A stretch of 64,000 bases of DNA. It comes from Clostridiales bacterium. GTDB taxonomy: Bacteria; Bacillota; Clostridia; Christensenellales; CAG-138. Positions 46,041 through 55,266 of this stretch are shown one piece after another; position 1 is the first letter of the stretch, and each line of letters begins with the position of its first letter. Position numbers and translations under genes: made by a program. The stretch covers positions 1-64,000 of the forward strand of contig SFCQ01000011.1 in the NCBI GenBank assembly GCA_004558525.1, given 5' to 3'. The notes beneath the pieces are model-generated. The model did not search any database and had not been told where the DNA came from. It worked only from the letters and a program-made list of their open reading frames with translations.

Positions 46041-47612
46041 ATGAGTGATTACATCGAGGCGCTTGGCATAATAGCGCCCAAGGCCGTGTACAGGAACCTT
46101 ACTCCGGCGCAGCTTGTCGAGCATGCCCTCCGCCGCGGCGAAGGTACGCTTAGCGAGACCGGCGCGCTTGTCGTTACCACCGGCAAGTATACCGGCCGTT
46201 CGCCTGACGATCGTTTTGTTGTCGACGCTCCCGATATCCATGACGATATCGACTGGGGCAAGATCAATGTACCCATAAGCGAAGAGAAATATGAAGCCAT
46301 ATATAACCGCATGACCGCGTATCTGCAGGGCCGCGAGCTTTTCGTATTCGAAGGCTTTGCCGGCGCAGACGAAAGCTATCATCTGCCCGTGCGCGTTGTA
46401 AACGAGCTTGCCAGCCAGAACCTGTTCATTCATCAGCTGCTCGTACGTCCTACCGAGGAGCAGCTTAAGGACTTCGTGCCCGGCTTCACCATAATAGCCG
46501 CCCCCGGCTTCAAATGCTCGCCCGAGGTAGACGGCGTACACAGCGAGGCCGCTATAATTGTAAACTTCAAAAAGCACACCGTAATAATCGCCGGCAGCCA
46601 GTACGCCGGTGAGATAAAAAAGAGCGTATTCTCCGTGATGAACTACCTGCTGCCCAAGAAGGGCGTGTTCACCATGCATTGCTCGGCCAACGTTGGCGAC
46701 GATGGCGACAGCGCGCTGTTCTTCGGCCTTTCCGGAACCGGCAAGACCACCCTTTCCGCCGATCCTGACAGGAGCCTTATAGGCGACGATGAGCACGGCT
46801 GGAGCGAGAATGGCATATTCAACATAGAGGGCGGCTGCTACGCGAAGTGCATCAACCTTTCCAAGGAGAATGAGCCCCAGATATGGAACGCCATCAAGTT
46901 CGGCTCCCTTGTTGAGAACGTTATAATGGACCCCGATACCAGGAAGCTTGACTATGCCGATGGTTCCCTTACCGAGAATACCCGCGTCGGCTATCCCGTG
47001 GATTATATCCCCAACTGCCTGATTCCAGGCGTCGCCGGCCATCCCAAGACCGTTATATTCCTTACGGCTGATGCTTTCGGCGTGCTGCCTCCTATCTCCA
47101 AGCTCAATGCCGACCAGGCTATGTACCACTTCGTATCCGGCTACACCTCCAAGCTTGCCGGTACCGAGCGCGGCATAGTTGAGCCGCAGACCACCTTCTC
47201 CACCTGCTTTGGCGCGCCCTTCCTCCCGCTGCACCCCTCTGTATATGCCAATATGCTCGGTGAGCGCATAGAGAAGCACCACACCAACGTTTACCTTGTA
47301 AACACCGGCTGGGCAGGCGGCAAGTACGGCGTAGGCTCCCGCATGAAGCTCAAGTACACCCGCGCTATGGTGAGCGCAGCCCTCAATGGCGACCTTGAAA
47401 AGGGCGAGTTCGTGCTCGACCCCATATTCAACGTTATGGTTCCCACAAGCTGCCCCAACGTGCCGGACGAATTCCTCAGCCAGCGCAAGCTTTGGAACAA
47501 CGATGCCGAGTATGAAGCCACGGCCAGGGATCTTGCGGCCCGCTTTGTGAAGAATTTCGAGAAGTATTCCGACATGCCCAGGAATATAATCGATGCCGGC
47601 CCCAAGGCCTAA
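46041..47612 (+). CDS. pckA: Phosphoenolpyruvate carboxykinase (ATP)
   Basis: 523 residues, the standard length. It interconverts oxaloacetate plus ATP with PEP, CO2 and ADP; in anaerobes often in the PEP-to-oxaloacetate direction. Visible are the RSPDDRFVVD substrate-binding region near residue 54, the P-loop GLSGTGKTTLS near 234, DDEHGW (metal Asp) near 255, and NTRVGYPVDYI near 318. The enzyme needs Mn2+ and Mg2+. ATG 46041 has AAAGGAG upstream. It stands alone, with its own promoter and terminator, one gene away from the Na+ pump decarboxylase, which consumes the same oxaloacetate if it is an OAA decarboxylase. Confidence 0.96.
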   Translation: MSDYIEALGIIAPKAVYRNLTPAQLVEHALRRGEGTLSETGALVVTTGKYTGRSPDDRFVVDAPDIHDDIDWGKINVPISEEKYEAIYNRMTAYLQGRELFVFEGFAGADESYHLPVRVVNELASQNLFIHQLLVRPTEEQLKDFVPGFTIIAAPGFKCSPEVDGVHSEAAIIVNFKKHTVIIAGSQYAGEIKKSVFSVMNYLLPKKGVFTMHCSANVGDDGDSALFFGLSGTGKTTLSADPDRSLIGDDEHGWSENGIFNIEGGCYAKCINLSKENEPQIWNAIKFGSLVENVIMDPDTRKLDYADGSLTENTRVGYPVDYIPNCLIPGVAGHPKTVIFLTADAFGVLPPISKLNADQAMYHFVSGYTSKLAGTERGIVEPQTTFSTCFGAPFLPLHPSVYANMLGERIEKHHTNVYLVNTGWAGGKYGVGSRMKLKYTRAMVSAALNGDLEKGEFVLDPIFNVMVPTSCPNVPDEFLSQRKLWNNDAEYEATARDLAARFVKNFEKYSDMPRNIIDAGPKA

Positions 47613-47630
47613 TCCAACAAAGCATATCAA

Positions 47631-47698
47631 GGGAGCGCAAAAGCGCTCCCTTAAGAGTGTCGAAAAAGTGGCTGAGCGCCACTTTTTCGAGTTTTTTA
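47631..47698 (+). terminator. Double terminator after pckA, second part derived from the dispersed element
   Basis: First hairpin AGGGAGCGC/GCGCTCCCT (47631-47652) with short T end. Second hairpin TCGAAAAAGTGGC/GCCACTTTTTCGA (47661-47691) followed by GTTTTTT. The second is the left end of the repeated element found at 50894 and 55385. Confidence 0.75.
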
Positions 47699-47703
47699 CG
47701 GCA
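47655..47703. repeat. Dispersed palindromic element, truncated copy
   Basis: AGAGTGTCGAAAAAGTGGC and the following hairpin match the first 48 bases of the copies at 50894 and 55385. After TTTTACGG the similarity ends, so only the left end is present. Confidence 0.7.
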
Positions 47704-47761
47704 TATGCTATACCGGGCGCCGGTTTGTTCGGTATGCCCCAAACCTGGCTGCCCCGCTTTC

Positions 47762-49348
47762 TTAATACCCCTTATGCATATCTATTATTGAGCCGTCTAC
47801 GGCGTTGACTATAAGCTTTGGCCAGCCGCCGTCAAAGGCTTCGCTTTCGCTGCCGTAATACTCCACGCCGTACAGCGTCCAAACCGGCACGAGCAGGCCG
47901 CGGGTGAACGTATCGCGCGCGTTTATGCGCATAAGGGAGAGCCTGAGCCGCGTCGCATCTATGCTCAACTGCTCATCGGCGGCAATATCGGCATTTGTTA
48001 CCTGTATCATCTTTTCTATAACGCCCTGTATCTCGCCAAAGGGCAGCACGGCCGCGTCGCCGGATATCAGCTCGACGACCTTCAACGGCTGAGTCCACTC
48101 TATTGCGGCGATACCCTTATCGTCTACAATGAATCTAAGCTTTTCGTTGTACCATTCAGGCGCCGCGGTAATGTCGCCGTCTGTGGAGACGTTCACGGTG
48201 GAATCAAGGTCGCTTACGACGCTCACGCCGTTCAGCACGCGCAAGAAGGTTATTTCATAGCCCTGTCTCTCCTTGGCGCGGTTAAAATAGGCCTCTACGC
48301 TTCCGTATTCCGATATTATTCCCGCAAGCTCCTCCGCGTCGCGTTCTTCAGTGATCCGGCGGACGAGCCGCTCAAGCTCCTCATCATCATAGTAGCTGCT
48401 CATAAACGTTGCCTTCTCCGCAGCCATATCCTCAACGCCAATCGATTTTAGGAAATCCTCGGCGCATCTTTGTGCCTCCTCCGCGGTTATGCTTATGGAT
48501 TTGATGCTTTCGTCGCGCTCATGCCCTTCATAATTCGCGAATAACGGGTGTTCGTCATAATCGCGCATGTAGCTAAAGCTTGATTCGCTCCGCTGCGAAA
48601 ACACCTGGGTGTTGCCGTATTCATCCTTATAGCTGTAGCCGCCCGAATTCTTATATTCCGTGTTGTTTGCTATGCTGAAATACCGGCCGCCGCGCTTCTT
48701 AGGATGTTCTATCGCAATAAGGCTCGTCCGCTTGCCGTCGAGCACGTCCGTCTCCTCAAATTGAATGTCCTCGCTTTGCAGCGTGCCGTTGCTGAGCTTG
48801 TATTCTATGCTTTGCGGCGCTTCCTTATAGGCTTTTTCTTCATTTTTTATAACGTCGTTCCAGAATTTCTTCTCCCGCTCGGTCTTTGCCTTGGCAAGCC
48901 TTTCTTTATCTTCTATTATTTGAGCCTCTATTTCCGCCTTTGTCTGACGGAAATCGTAAACGTACATCTTGGTATCGCCGCACAGCGCATTGAACAGCTT
49001 GCTCACAAGCTCCTGCTCAAAGTTCGCGGCCTCGACCCACGCCATAGGCAGCGTGTCGGCATCGGGTATCATCGGCTCTATATCAGCCGTAAAGCGGAAC
49101 CTGCCGGACGCGTCCGCAATGTCCTCCGTATAGCGCTCCGGTATGCCCAGCTTATCGTAAAGCGCGCTGCGCTTATGCTCATCAGGGGGCGGCGATATTT
49201 CCGGTATGGTCTGGATGCTTGGCGATGAAACAGCCTTTTCTATCATCTGCTCCATATCCTTTTGCACCACTACCTGCTTCTGCGGCGTAGGCTGGCAGGC
49301 GCCAAGCAGCATAATTGTACATATAATCATCACAAACAGCTTTTTCAT
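47762..49348 (-). CDS. Large lipoprotein, unknown (DUF6034-like)
   Basis: 528 residues. A signal peptide ends in the lipobox MLLGAC (Cys near residue 18), so the protein is anchored outside the cell membrane. Long acidic/charged segments with a coiled stretch near 140-175 (TKAEIEAQIIEDKERLAKAKTEREKKFW) and three separate alpha/beta regions follow. QPTPQKQVVVQKD after the lipobox resembles the family I know as DUF6034 in gut Clostridia; that assignment is from memory. The C-terminal part (AFDGGWPKLIVNAVDGSIIDMHKGY) resembles PepSY/YpeB-like beta sheets. Role unknown. Confidence 0.72.
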   Translation of the reverse strand: MKKLFVMIICTIMLLGACQPTPQKQVVVQKDMEQMIEKAVSSPSIQTIPEISPPPDEHKRSALYDKLGIPERYTEDIADASGRFRFTADIEPMIPDADTLPMAWVEAANFEQELVSKLFNALCGDTKMYVYDFRQTKAEIEAQIIEDKERLAKAKTEREKKFWNDVIKNEEKAYKEAPQSIEYKLSNGTLQSEDIQFEETDVLDGKRTSLIAIEHPKKRGGRYFSIANNTEYKNSGGYSYKDEYGNTQVFSQRSESSFSYMRDYDEHPLFANYEGHERDESIKSISITAEEAQRCAEDFLKSIGVEDMAAEKATFMSSYYDDEELERLVRRITEERDAEELAGIISEYGSVEAYFNRAKERQGYEITFLRVLNGVSVVSDLDSTVNVSTDGDITAAPEWYNEKLRFIVDDKGIAAIEWTQPLKVVELISGDAAVLPFGEIQGVIEKMIQVTNADIAADEQLSIDATRLRLSLMRINARDTFTRGLLVPVWTLYGVEYYGSESEAFDGGWPKLIVNAVDGSIIDMHKGY

Positions 49349-49484
49349 ACTTGATTACCTCCCTTTGCCAGTATTATAACAGCAGGGGGAATTGGCATGT
49401 TTTAACAAACAATCAATAAGTTGTAAGCGAAATGTAAACGCCGTGCGCCGGAGAAATAATATATTCCGTTTTGCGACAATTATG

Positions 49485-49514
49485 CTGACAAGTTGGCCCA
49501 TGCTGTTATACAAT
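49485..49514 (+). promoter_or_regulatory. Possible promoter of the cysteine desulfidase-like gene
   Basis: CTGACA (49485-49490), 18-base spacer, TACAAT (49509-49514), with start expected near 49521. Other TTG/TAT pairs in this AT-rich stretch are possible. Confidence 0.4.
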
Positions 49515-49571
49515 TATTATGACATATTCTACATCTTAAATATGATCAAACGTATAGACAGGAGGTACAGC

Positions 49572-50846
49572 ATGGATAATAAGCTTTACAAAGCATATGT
49601 GAGCATACTTGAAGAGGAACTGCTGCCCGCGATGGGCTGCACGGAGCCTATAGCCGTTGCCTATGCCTCCGCACTTGCAAGAAAGACCCTTGGCGCGCTC
49701 CCTGACAGGGTAAAGGTATGCGTAAGCGCAAACATAATCAAAAACGTAAAGAGCGTTATCGTGCCGCATACCGGCGGCCAAAGGGGTATAGAAGCCGCTG
49801 TAGCCGCCGGAATAGTAGCAGGCGACGCCGATGCGGAGCTTGAGGTGCTTTCAAACGTAACGGAGCAGGACATAGCGGCCATGCAGGATTATCTTAACAA
49901 GGCGGAAATACGCGTTGAGCAGTCAACAAGCGGCTTTATATTTGATATACAAATACTTGCATCAAAGGCCGCACATTCCGCCTTTGTCCAAATCGCCGGA
50001 AGCCACACGAACATAATAAGGATAGAAAAGGATTCAAAGGCGCTCTTCTTCAGGGAATACAGCGAGGACAAGCGCGTTGAGCAGACGGACAGGACCCTTC
50101 TTAACGTGAACAGCATAGTCGATTTTGCCGATGAAGTGGACATTGCCGACATAAAGCAGGTGCTAAGCAGGCAGATAGCCTTCAACTGCGCAATATCCGA
50201 GGAAGGGCTCAACGGCACATGGGGCGCGAGCATAGGCCGGGTGCTTATACGCTCCTACGGCAACTCAATACACAACAGGGCCAAGGCTGCCGCGGCTGCC
50301 GGCTCCGATGCGCGCATGGGCGGGTGCGAGCTGCCCGTTGTCATAAACTCCGGCAGCGGCAATCAGGGCATGACGGCGTCCCTTCCCGTGATAGTATATG
50401 CGCGTGAGCTTAACGTGCCGGACGATGTGCTGTACCGCTCGCTTGCCGTATCAAATCTTGTCACGATACATCTTAAAACAGGCATAGGCAGGCTTTCGGC
50501 ATACTGCGGCGCTACGAGCGCAGGCTGCGGGGCAGGAGCCGGAATATGCTACATGCACGGCGGAAAGGCCAACGAGATAGCGCACACCATAGTGAACGCC
50601 GTTGCGATAAACAGCGGCATGATATGCGACGGCGCAAAGCCAAGCTGCGCGGCAAAGATTGCAAGCGCGGTGGAGGCGGGCCTTCTCGGCTGGCAGATGC
50701 AGCGCCAGGGCGTTGAATTTTGCGGCGGCGACGGAATAGTTACCAAGGGAGTTGAAAACACCATACGCAACGTAGGCGACCTTGCCCGCCTTGGCATGGC
50801 AGAAACGGACAAGGAGATAATCCGCATAATGATAGGCGGCTGCTAA
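49572..50846 (+). CDS. UPF0597/L-cysteine desulfidase family protein
   Basis: 424 residues of the family related to L-cysteine desulfidase and the iron-sulfur L-serine dehydratase alpha chain. The start YVSILEEELLPAMGCTEPIAVAYA (first conserved Cys) and end with SAYCGATSAGCGAGAGICYMHGG near 310 and MICDGAKPSCAAKI near 355 supply the Cys ligands of a [4Fe-4S] cluster used for beta-elimination. It probably converts cysteine to pyruvate, ammonia and sulfide. ATG 49572 with SD GGAGGT is preferred to the longer upstream frame. Confidence 0.85.
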   Translation: MDNKLYKAYVSILEEELLPAMGCTEPIAVAYASALARKTLGALPDRVKVCVSANIIKNVKSVIVPHTGGQRGIEAAVAAGIVAGDADAELEVLSNVTEQDIAAMQDYLNKAEIRVEQSTSGFIFDIQILASKAAHSAFVQIAGSHTNIIRIEKDSKALFFREYSEDKRVEQTDRTLLNVNSIVDFADEVDIADIKQVLSRQIAFNCAISEEGLNGTWGASIGRVLIRSYGNSIHNRAKAAAAAGSDARMGGCELPVVINSGSGNQGMTASLPVIVYARELNVPDDVLYRSLAVSNLVTIHLKTGIGRLSAYCGATSAGCGAGAGICYMHGGKANEIAHTIVNAVAINSGMICDGAKPSCAAKIASAVEAGLLGWQMQRQGVEFCGGDGIVTKGVENTIRNVGDLARLGMAETDKEIIRIMIGGC

Positions 50847-50863
50847 GCTATTCTACGCTTAAA

Positions 50864-50893
50864 GTGGGGGGGACGGCGTGTGCCGCCCCCCCC
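50864..50893. repeat. G-run/C-run hairpin, left copy
   Basis: A stem of seven G-C pairs enclosing GACGGCGTGTGCCG, just after the cysteine desulfidase-like gene. A near-identical hairpin at 51019-51049 makes the two flank the 126-bp element between them. Confidence 0.7.
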
Positions 50894-51019
50894 AGAGTGT
50901 CAAAAAAGTGGCTGAACGCCACTTTTTTGAGTTTTACGGGTTTTGCCTCTCGCTCACGCTCCCGGGCGGCAAAACCCGCAAAGTACGAAAATTATCAACC
51001 CCGGGTTTTTCGACAGACT
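50894..51019. repeat. Dispersed palindromic element, 126-bp copy with inverted ends
   Basis: It starts AGAGTGTCAAAAAAGTGGC and ends TTTTTCGACAGACT; the last 14 bases are the inverse of the first, AGnnTGTC(A/G)AAAAA. Inside are a hairpin AAAAAAGTGGC/GCCACTTTTTT and a second, GGTTTTGCC...GGCAAAACC. It has no coding capacity. It resembles a non-autonomous MITE or a processed intergenic palindrome. Confidence 0.75.
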
Positions 51020-51049
51020 GGGGGGGACGGCGTGTGCCGTCCCCCCCGC
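51019..51049. repeat. G-run/C-run hairpin, right copy
   Basis: A stem of seven G-C pairs enclosing GACGGCGTGTGCCGT; the direct repeat of 50864-50893 on the other side of the element. Confidence 0.7.
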
Positions 51050-51073
51050 TTTTAAGCTTATTCAAAGATTATA

Positions 51074-52757
51074 TCACGCCTTGCTCCTGTCAACATATGT
51101 TGTGTGCAGCAGCTCGTGCGCCTTGTGGGAATTTGGTTCGCCAAGGAATTCCTTATACAGCTTCTGTATGGACGGATTCTTGTGACTCTTGCGTATCATC
51201 TTCGCCTCGTCCTCAGAATATGTCGCGGCGGCACGTGCAGCGCGCGGGTCGACAAAGTAGCGGGTACGGGCGTCAACTATAGGCTGGCCGCCGCCGGTCA
51301 CGCAGCCGCCCGGGCAACCCATTATCTCAATAAAGTGATAGCTCTTCTCTCCCCTGCGTATGGCGTCAAGCAGCTTAGAGGCGTTGGCGGTGCCGTGAAC
51401 TATGGCTATGTTGATATCCATTCCGGCAACGCTCACCGTGGCCTCCTTTATGCCCTCAAGCCCGCGCACATCGGCATATTCGATGTTCTCAAGGTCCTCG
51501 CCCGTAAGCAGGTCCGCAACGGTACGCAGCGCGGCTTCCATAACGCCGCCCGTAACGCCGAATATGACGCCCGCGCCCGTGGATTCGCCAAGCATATCGT
51601 CAAACTCCTCGTCCGGCAGATGCACAAAGTCTATGCCCGCCTGGCGTATCATGCGCGCAAGCTCGCGCGTTGTAAGGTTAGCGTCAACGTCCCTGTATCC
51701 ATCGCGCCCAAACTCGGGCCTCTTTATTTCAAACTTCTTCGCCGTGCAGGGCATAACGCTCACAACGAATATCTTGTGCGGGTCTATGTCGTTCTTCTCG
51801 GCAAAGTAGGTCTTGGTTATCGCGCCCTGCATCTGGTTCGGGCTCTTGCAGGTGGAAAGGTTGGGTATGAAGTCAGGATAAAAATGCTCGCAGTATTTAA
51901 CCCAGCCCGGGCTGCACGATGTTATCATGGGCAGCACGCCGCCATTCTTTATCCTGTTCAGCAGCTCCGTGCCCTCTTCCATTATCGTAAGGTCTGCGGC
52001 GAAATCAACGTCGAACACCCTGTCCGCGCCAAGCCTTCTCATAGCTGATACAAGCTTGCCCGTGCAGCGTGTGCCTATCGGCATGCCGAATTCCTCGCCT
52101 ATCGCCACGCGCACCGCGGGAGCAGGCTGGAATACCACGAATTTATCGGGATCGTTGAGCGCTGCCCAAACCTCCTTGGTGGAATCCTTTTCGCTAAGGG
52201 CTCCGGTGGGGCAGGCTGCTATGCACTGGCCGCAGTTTATGCACGCGACCTCGCCAAGGCTCTTGCCAAATTCGGAGCCTATCTGGGTCTTAAAGCCGCG
52301 GTTCTGCATGCCTATGGCGCACACGCCCTGCGTCTTGGCACAGGCGGCTACGCAGCGGCGGCACAGTATGCACTTGTTGTTATCACGCACTACGCTGGGG
52401 CTCAGCTCATCGATGGTCTTTATTATGCGCTCACCCTGGAACTCTATATCCTCAATGCCCATCTCGTTGGCAAGAGCCTGCAGCTCACAGGTCTGATTCC
52501 TTTTGCAGGTAAGGCAGGAACGGTCATGGTCGCTCAGTATAAGCTCAAGTACGGCGCGGCGGGCTTCCAGCACCTTGGGGGTGGAGGTCTTTATCTCAAG
52601 CCCTTCGCTTACCGGCAGCACGCAGCTCGCCTGCAGCTTTCCGCTCCTTAAGATTGCACAGAGTGGGGATCTTGATACCTTCGGCCATACAGGCTTCAAG
52701 CACAGTGGTGTTCGGCTCGGCCTGAACCGTTCTTCCGTCGATTTTGAATGTAACCAT
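51074..52757 (-). pseudogene. NADH-dependent-type [FeFe] hydrogenase catalytic subunit, frameshifted near N-terminus
   Basis: From ATG 52757 (MVTFKIDGRTVQAEPNTT...) the frame runs as a [2Fe-2S] domain to LCNLKE and stops at 52596. The rest is open in another frame from about 52665 (KLQASCVLPVSEG) to 51074. About 16 codons with the middle CxxC of the [2Fe-2S] site are missing at the junction. Downstream everything is intact: HDRSCLTCKRNQTCELQ cluster, two 4Fe-4S motifs (CILCRRCVAAC; CINCGQCIAACP), and the H-cluster motifs TSCSPGWVKY, MPCTAKKFE and EIMGCPGGC. Either a recent deletion or an assembly error. HydB/HydC partners are not adjacent. Confidence 0.8.
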
Positions 52758-52926
52758 CTTTCAAAACCCTTTCTTTGTTTTTCCGGCCATGTGCTGTTGC
52801 ATGCCGGATATGCGCATGATATCATACGCGTATTGTAACAATAACATAACGGATATGGCTTGTCAACGAGCATTTATTCCCGCCGGAGGGTCGGGGCTGT
52901 AGCCGCCTTTATCGCCCGCTTACAAT

Positions 52927-52972
52927 ACGTTTACAAAACGTTGATAAAACGTTTACAAAAAGCATGTATAAT
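52927..52972 (+). promoter_or_regulatory. Response-regulator operator and promoter of the two-component operon
   Basis: Three tandem 11-bp repeats: ACGTTTACAAA (52927-52937), ACGTTGATAAA (52938-52948), ACGTTTACAAA (52949-52959). Seven bases later comes TATAAT (52967-52972). OmpR-family regulators bind 11-bp-phased direct repeats overlapping the -35, so this is probably positive autoregulation. Confidence 0.7.
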
Positions 52973-53002
52973 AAATATAGAAATCAAAAGGGGTATCACA
53001 GC

Positions 53003-53665
53003 ATGCTCAGAAACCGCATACTTGTTGCCGAGGACGACGAAGCCATATCAAAAATAATAGTAAAAAACCTTACCGCAACCGGCTATCAGGCGACGGCGTT
53101 CTTTGACGGGCTTGAGGCGGCGCGCTCGCTTGAAAAGGACCCGGATTACGATCTTGCGCTGCTCGATATAATGCTGCCCGGGCTTGACGGGTTTGAGCTT
53201 ATGCCGTACATGCAGCATTACCGCATACCGGTCATATACCTTACCGCAAAGGCGGATATAGAATCCAAGCTGCACGGGCTAAAGGGCGGTGCCGAGGATT
53301 ACATAGTAAAGCCGTTTGAGGTGCTGGAGCTTCTTGTGCGCATAGAAAAGGTGCTTGAGCGCGCAGGCAAGCTTAAAGGCATACTGTATGCCGCAGGGCT
53401 TGAGATAGACACCAACGAGCGCACGGTCAAAAGAAACGGCGAGCTTATAACGCTAAAGCCCATGGAATTCGACCTTCTTGTGATGCTGGCAAAAAACAAA
53501 AACATTGCTTTGACAAGGGAAAAGCTGCTCTTTGGGGTATGGGGCGCAAACTATGTGGGCGAAACAAGGACGGTGGACGTACACATTGCGCAGATAAGAA
53601 AAAAGCTTGATCTGCATGACAGCATACGCACCATAACAAAGCTCGGCTACAGGCTGGAGGATTGA
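53003..53665 (+). CDS. OmpR/PhoB-family response regulator
   Basis: 220 residues. Receiver domain 1-115: acidic pair EDDE near residue 10, phosphoacceptor Asp in LLDIMLPG near 52, Thr in YLTAKAD near 80, Lys in VKPFE near 103. Winged-helix output domain (about 128-220) with LKPMEFDLLVMLAKNKN and RTVDVHIAQIRKKL, ending TKLGYRL. Cotranscribed with the kinase gene 18 bases on. ATG 53003 preferred for spacing from AAAAGGGG. The signal is unknown. Confidence 0.95.
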   Translation: MLRNRILVAEDDEAISKIIVKNLTATGYQATAFFDGLEAARSLEKDPDYDLALLDIMLPGLDGFELMPYMQHYRIPVIYLTAKADIESKLHGLKGGAEDYIVKPFEVLELLVRIEKVLERAGKLKGILYAAGLEIDTNERTVKRNGELITLKPMEFDLLVMLAKNKNIALTREKLLFGVWGANYVGETRTVDVHIAQIRKKLDLHDSIRTITKLGYRLED

Positions 53666-53683
53666 TAAGCGGAGGATATATAT

Positions 53684-55072
53684 ATGAAGCTATGGCTCAA
53701 GCTATCCCTTACCGCAATGATAGTGGTTACGCTTTCCGCCATGCTGTGCGGCGGCATAATGCTGTACAGCTCCGCAAGGAGCGGCATAGATTCCGCCGTT
53801 GAAAGGGCGCTTACGGACAGGCATGTGCGCTTTACGGGGTGGCTAAACTCCATGACGGGAAGAGTGGATACGGAATACAGCTTCACCGCAAAGAGGAGCC
53901 TTGCAAAGTATCTCATCACAAAATATGCTGACGACGGCACCGTGCTTTTATGCGATGAGGACGTGATATATAATTGTTCACCCATAGCCCCATCGGACTA
54001 TCTTCCGCTTGCAACCGATGATGAGCAGTATATAATAAAGGACATAGGGCAAAGAGCTTTGCTGATATCCGGCAGCGCCGCCGCCATAGACGGCGAACGC
54101 TACCGTTTTTATTCGGTTGACGACATAACGGACGTGTATTCATCAATCAAGGAGCTTTCGTACAGGTTTACGCTTGTCAATTTCGCGGTAATAGTCGCGG
54201 GCGGCATGCTTAGCGTTATACTTACAAGGCTCATACTTAAGCCCATAGCAACGCTGAAGCATACTACCGGCCTCATTGCGGACGGCTTATACCATAACCG
54301 CGCAGCAGTAGCCGAAAACGACGAGATAGGCGAGCTTGCCGCCGACTTTAACGCCATGGCGGACGCTGTTGAAAAGCATATAGGCGAGCTTAAGCTCGAG
54401 GCTGAAAGAAGGTCAATGTTCACCTCCGCGCTGACGCATGAGCTTAAAACGCCCATGACCAGCATAAAGGGCAATGCGGAGACGCTGCTTGCAACAAAGC
54501 TTACCGAGCAGGAAAGATACGATTCGCTCATGGCTATAGACTTTGCCTGCACAAGGATAGAAAGGCTCAGCCAAAAGCTTATGCAGCTGATAGTATTGCG
54601 GCGCGCAGGCGAGCTTGAGCTTAAAGCGGAAAGCGTAACGGCCGTACTTGAAGAGGCGGCCTCAGCCTGTGCGGAGCAGCTGAAGGCGCGCGGGCAGAGC
54701 ATAAGCATAGCGTGCGGTGTGGATACGCTTTTGATGGAGCATGACCTTTTGCTCGATCTTATAATAAACCTTGTAGACAACGCATCAAAAGCAAGCCCGT
54801 CAGGCGCGCTGATCGAGCTTATCGCCGAGGATAACCAGATAACCGTAAGGGATCACGGTATAGGCATACCGAATGAGGAGCTTGATAAGCTGACGGAGCC
54901 GTTTTATATGGTGGATAAATCAAGGAGCCGCAGGGCCGGCGGCGCGGGCATAGGCCTTGCGCTATGCAAGGAGATAGCCACGCTTCACAATGCAAAGCTG
55001 GCGTTTGAGAGCGAGCCCGGCGTAGGCACCAGCGCGAGCATAGTATTTTCAAAGGAGGAGGACTGTATATGA
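53684..55072 (+). CDS. Sensor histidine kinase
   Basis: 462 residues. Two membrane helices (about 7-29 and 157-180) enclose an extracellular sensor of about 125 residues. HAMP follows (about 180-235), then HisKA with phosphorylated His in ALTHELKTPMTSIKGN near 252, and the ATPase domain with N box DLIINLVDNASKAS near 365, G1 DHGIGIP near 393 and G2 GGAGIGLALC near 425. It should phosphorylate the regulator upstream. SD GGAGG. Its stop overlaps the next start. Confidence 0.95.
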   Translation: MKLWLKLSLTAMIVVTLSAMLCGGIMLYSSARSGIDSAVERALTDRHVRFTGWLNSMTGRVDTEYSFTAKRSLAKYLITKYADDGTVLLCDEDVIYNCSPIAPSDYLPLATDDEQYIIKDIGQRALLISGSAAAIDGERYRFYSVDDITDVYSSIKELSYRFTLVNFAVIVAGGMLSVILTRLILKPIATLKHTTGLIADGLYHNRAAVAENDEIGELAADFNAMADAVEKHIGELKLEAERRSMFTSALTHELKTPMTSIKGNAETLLATKLTEQERYDSLMAIDFACTRIERLSQKLMQLIVLRRAGELELKAESVTAVLEEAASACAEQLKARGQSISIACGVDTLLMEHDLLLDLIINLVDNASKASPSGALIELIAEDNQITVRDHGIGIPNEELDKLTEPFYMVDKSRSRRAGGAGIGLALCKEIATLHNAKLAFESEPGVGTSASIVFSKEEDCI

Positions 55073-55266
55073 AAAAGCGCACCTTCAGCAAATGGAATAT
55101 ACTGTATGTAGTGCTGGCGGCGCTCATGCTGCTTTCGCTGTTTGCAGTGCCGCGCATAATACTTAAGCAGCTTGAAGCTGACAAGAACAGGATAGTCGTA
55201 ACAAACGCGAATGAGGGCAGATACGAATACGGGGGCGCCATATGTATATTAAAAGCGATATATTAG
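55069..55266 (+). CDS. Small membrane protein coupled to the two-component system
   Basis: 65 residues, ATGA overlap with the kinase stop, SD AAAGGAGGAGG inside the kinase end. One membrane helix (about 10-30, ILYVVLAALMLLSLFAVPRIIL), then a charged outer part. Three-gene two-component operons often add a membrane lipoprotein or regulator here; this could be a shortened one, since the frame ends soon after the helix. Family unknown. Confidence 0.6.
   Translation: MKKRTFSKWNILYVVLAALMLLSLFAVPRIILKQLEADKNRIVVTNANEGRYEYGGAICILKAIY

Noticed and set aside
46008..47630. 540-codon open frame antisense to pckA
   Set aside because: It mirrors the pckA frame codon by codon, arises from the C-rich third positions of a highly expressed gene, and its translation has no domain or SD; pckA has all catalytic motifs.
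51104..52048. 314-codon plus-strand open frame over the hydrogenase gene
   Set aside because: It is antisense to the conserved cluster domains, low-complexity Ala/Val/Arg-rich and without motif or promoter.
52860..52926. Possible further promoter upstream of the response-regulator repeats
   Set aside because: No pair of boxes with acceptable spacing; the repeats and the TATAAT at 52967 explain the region.
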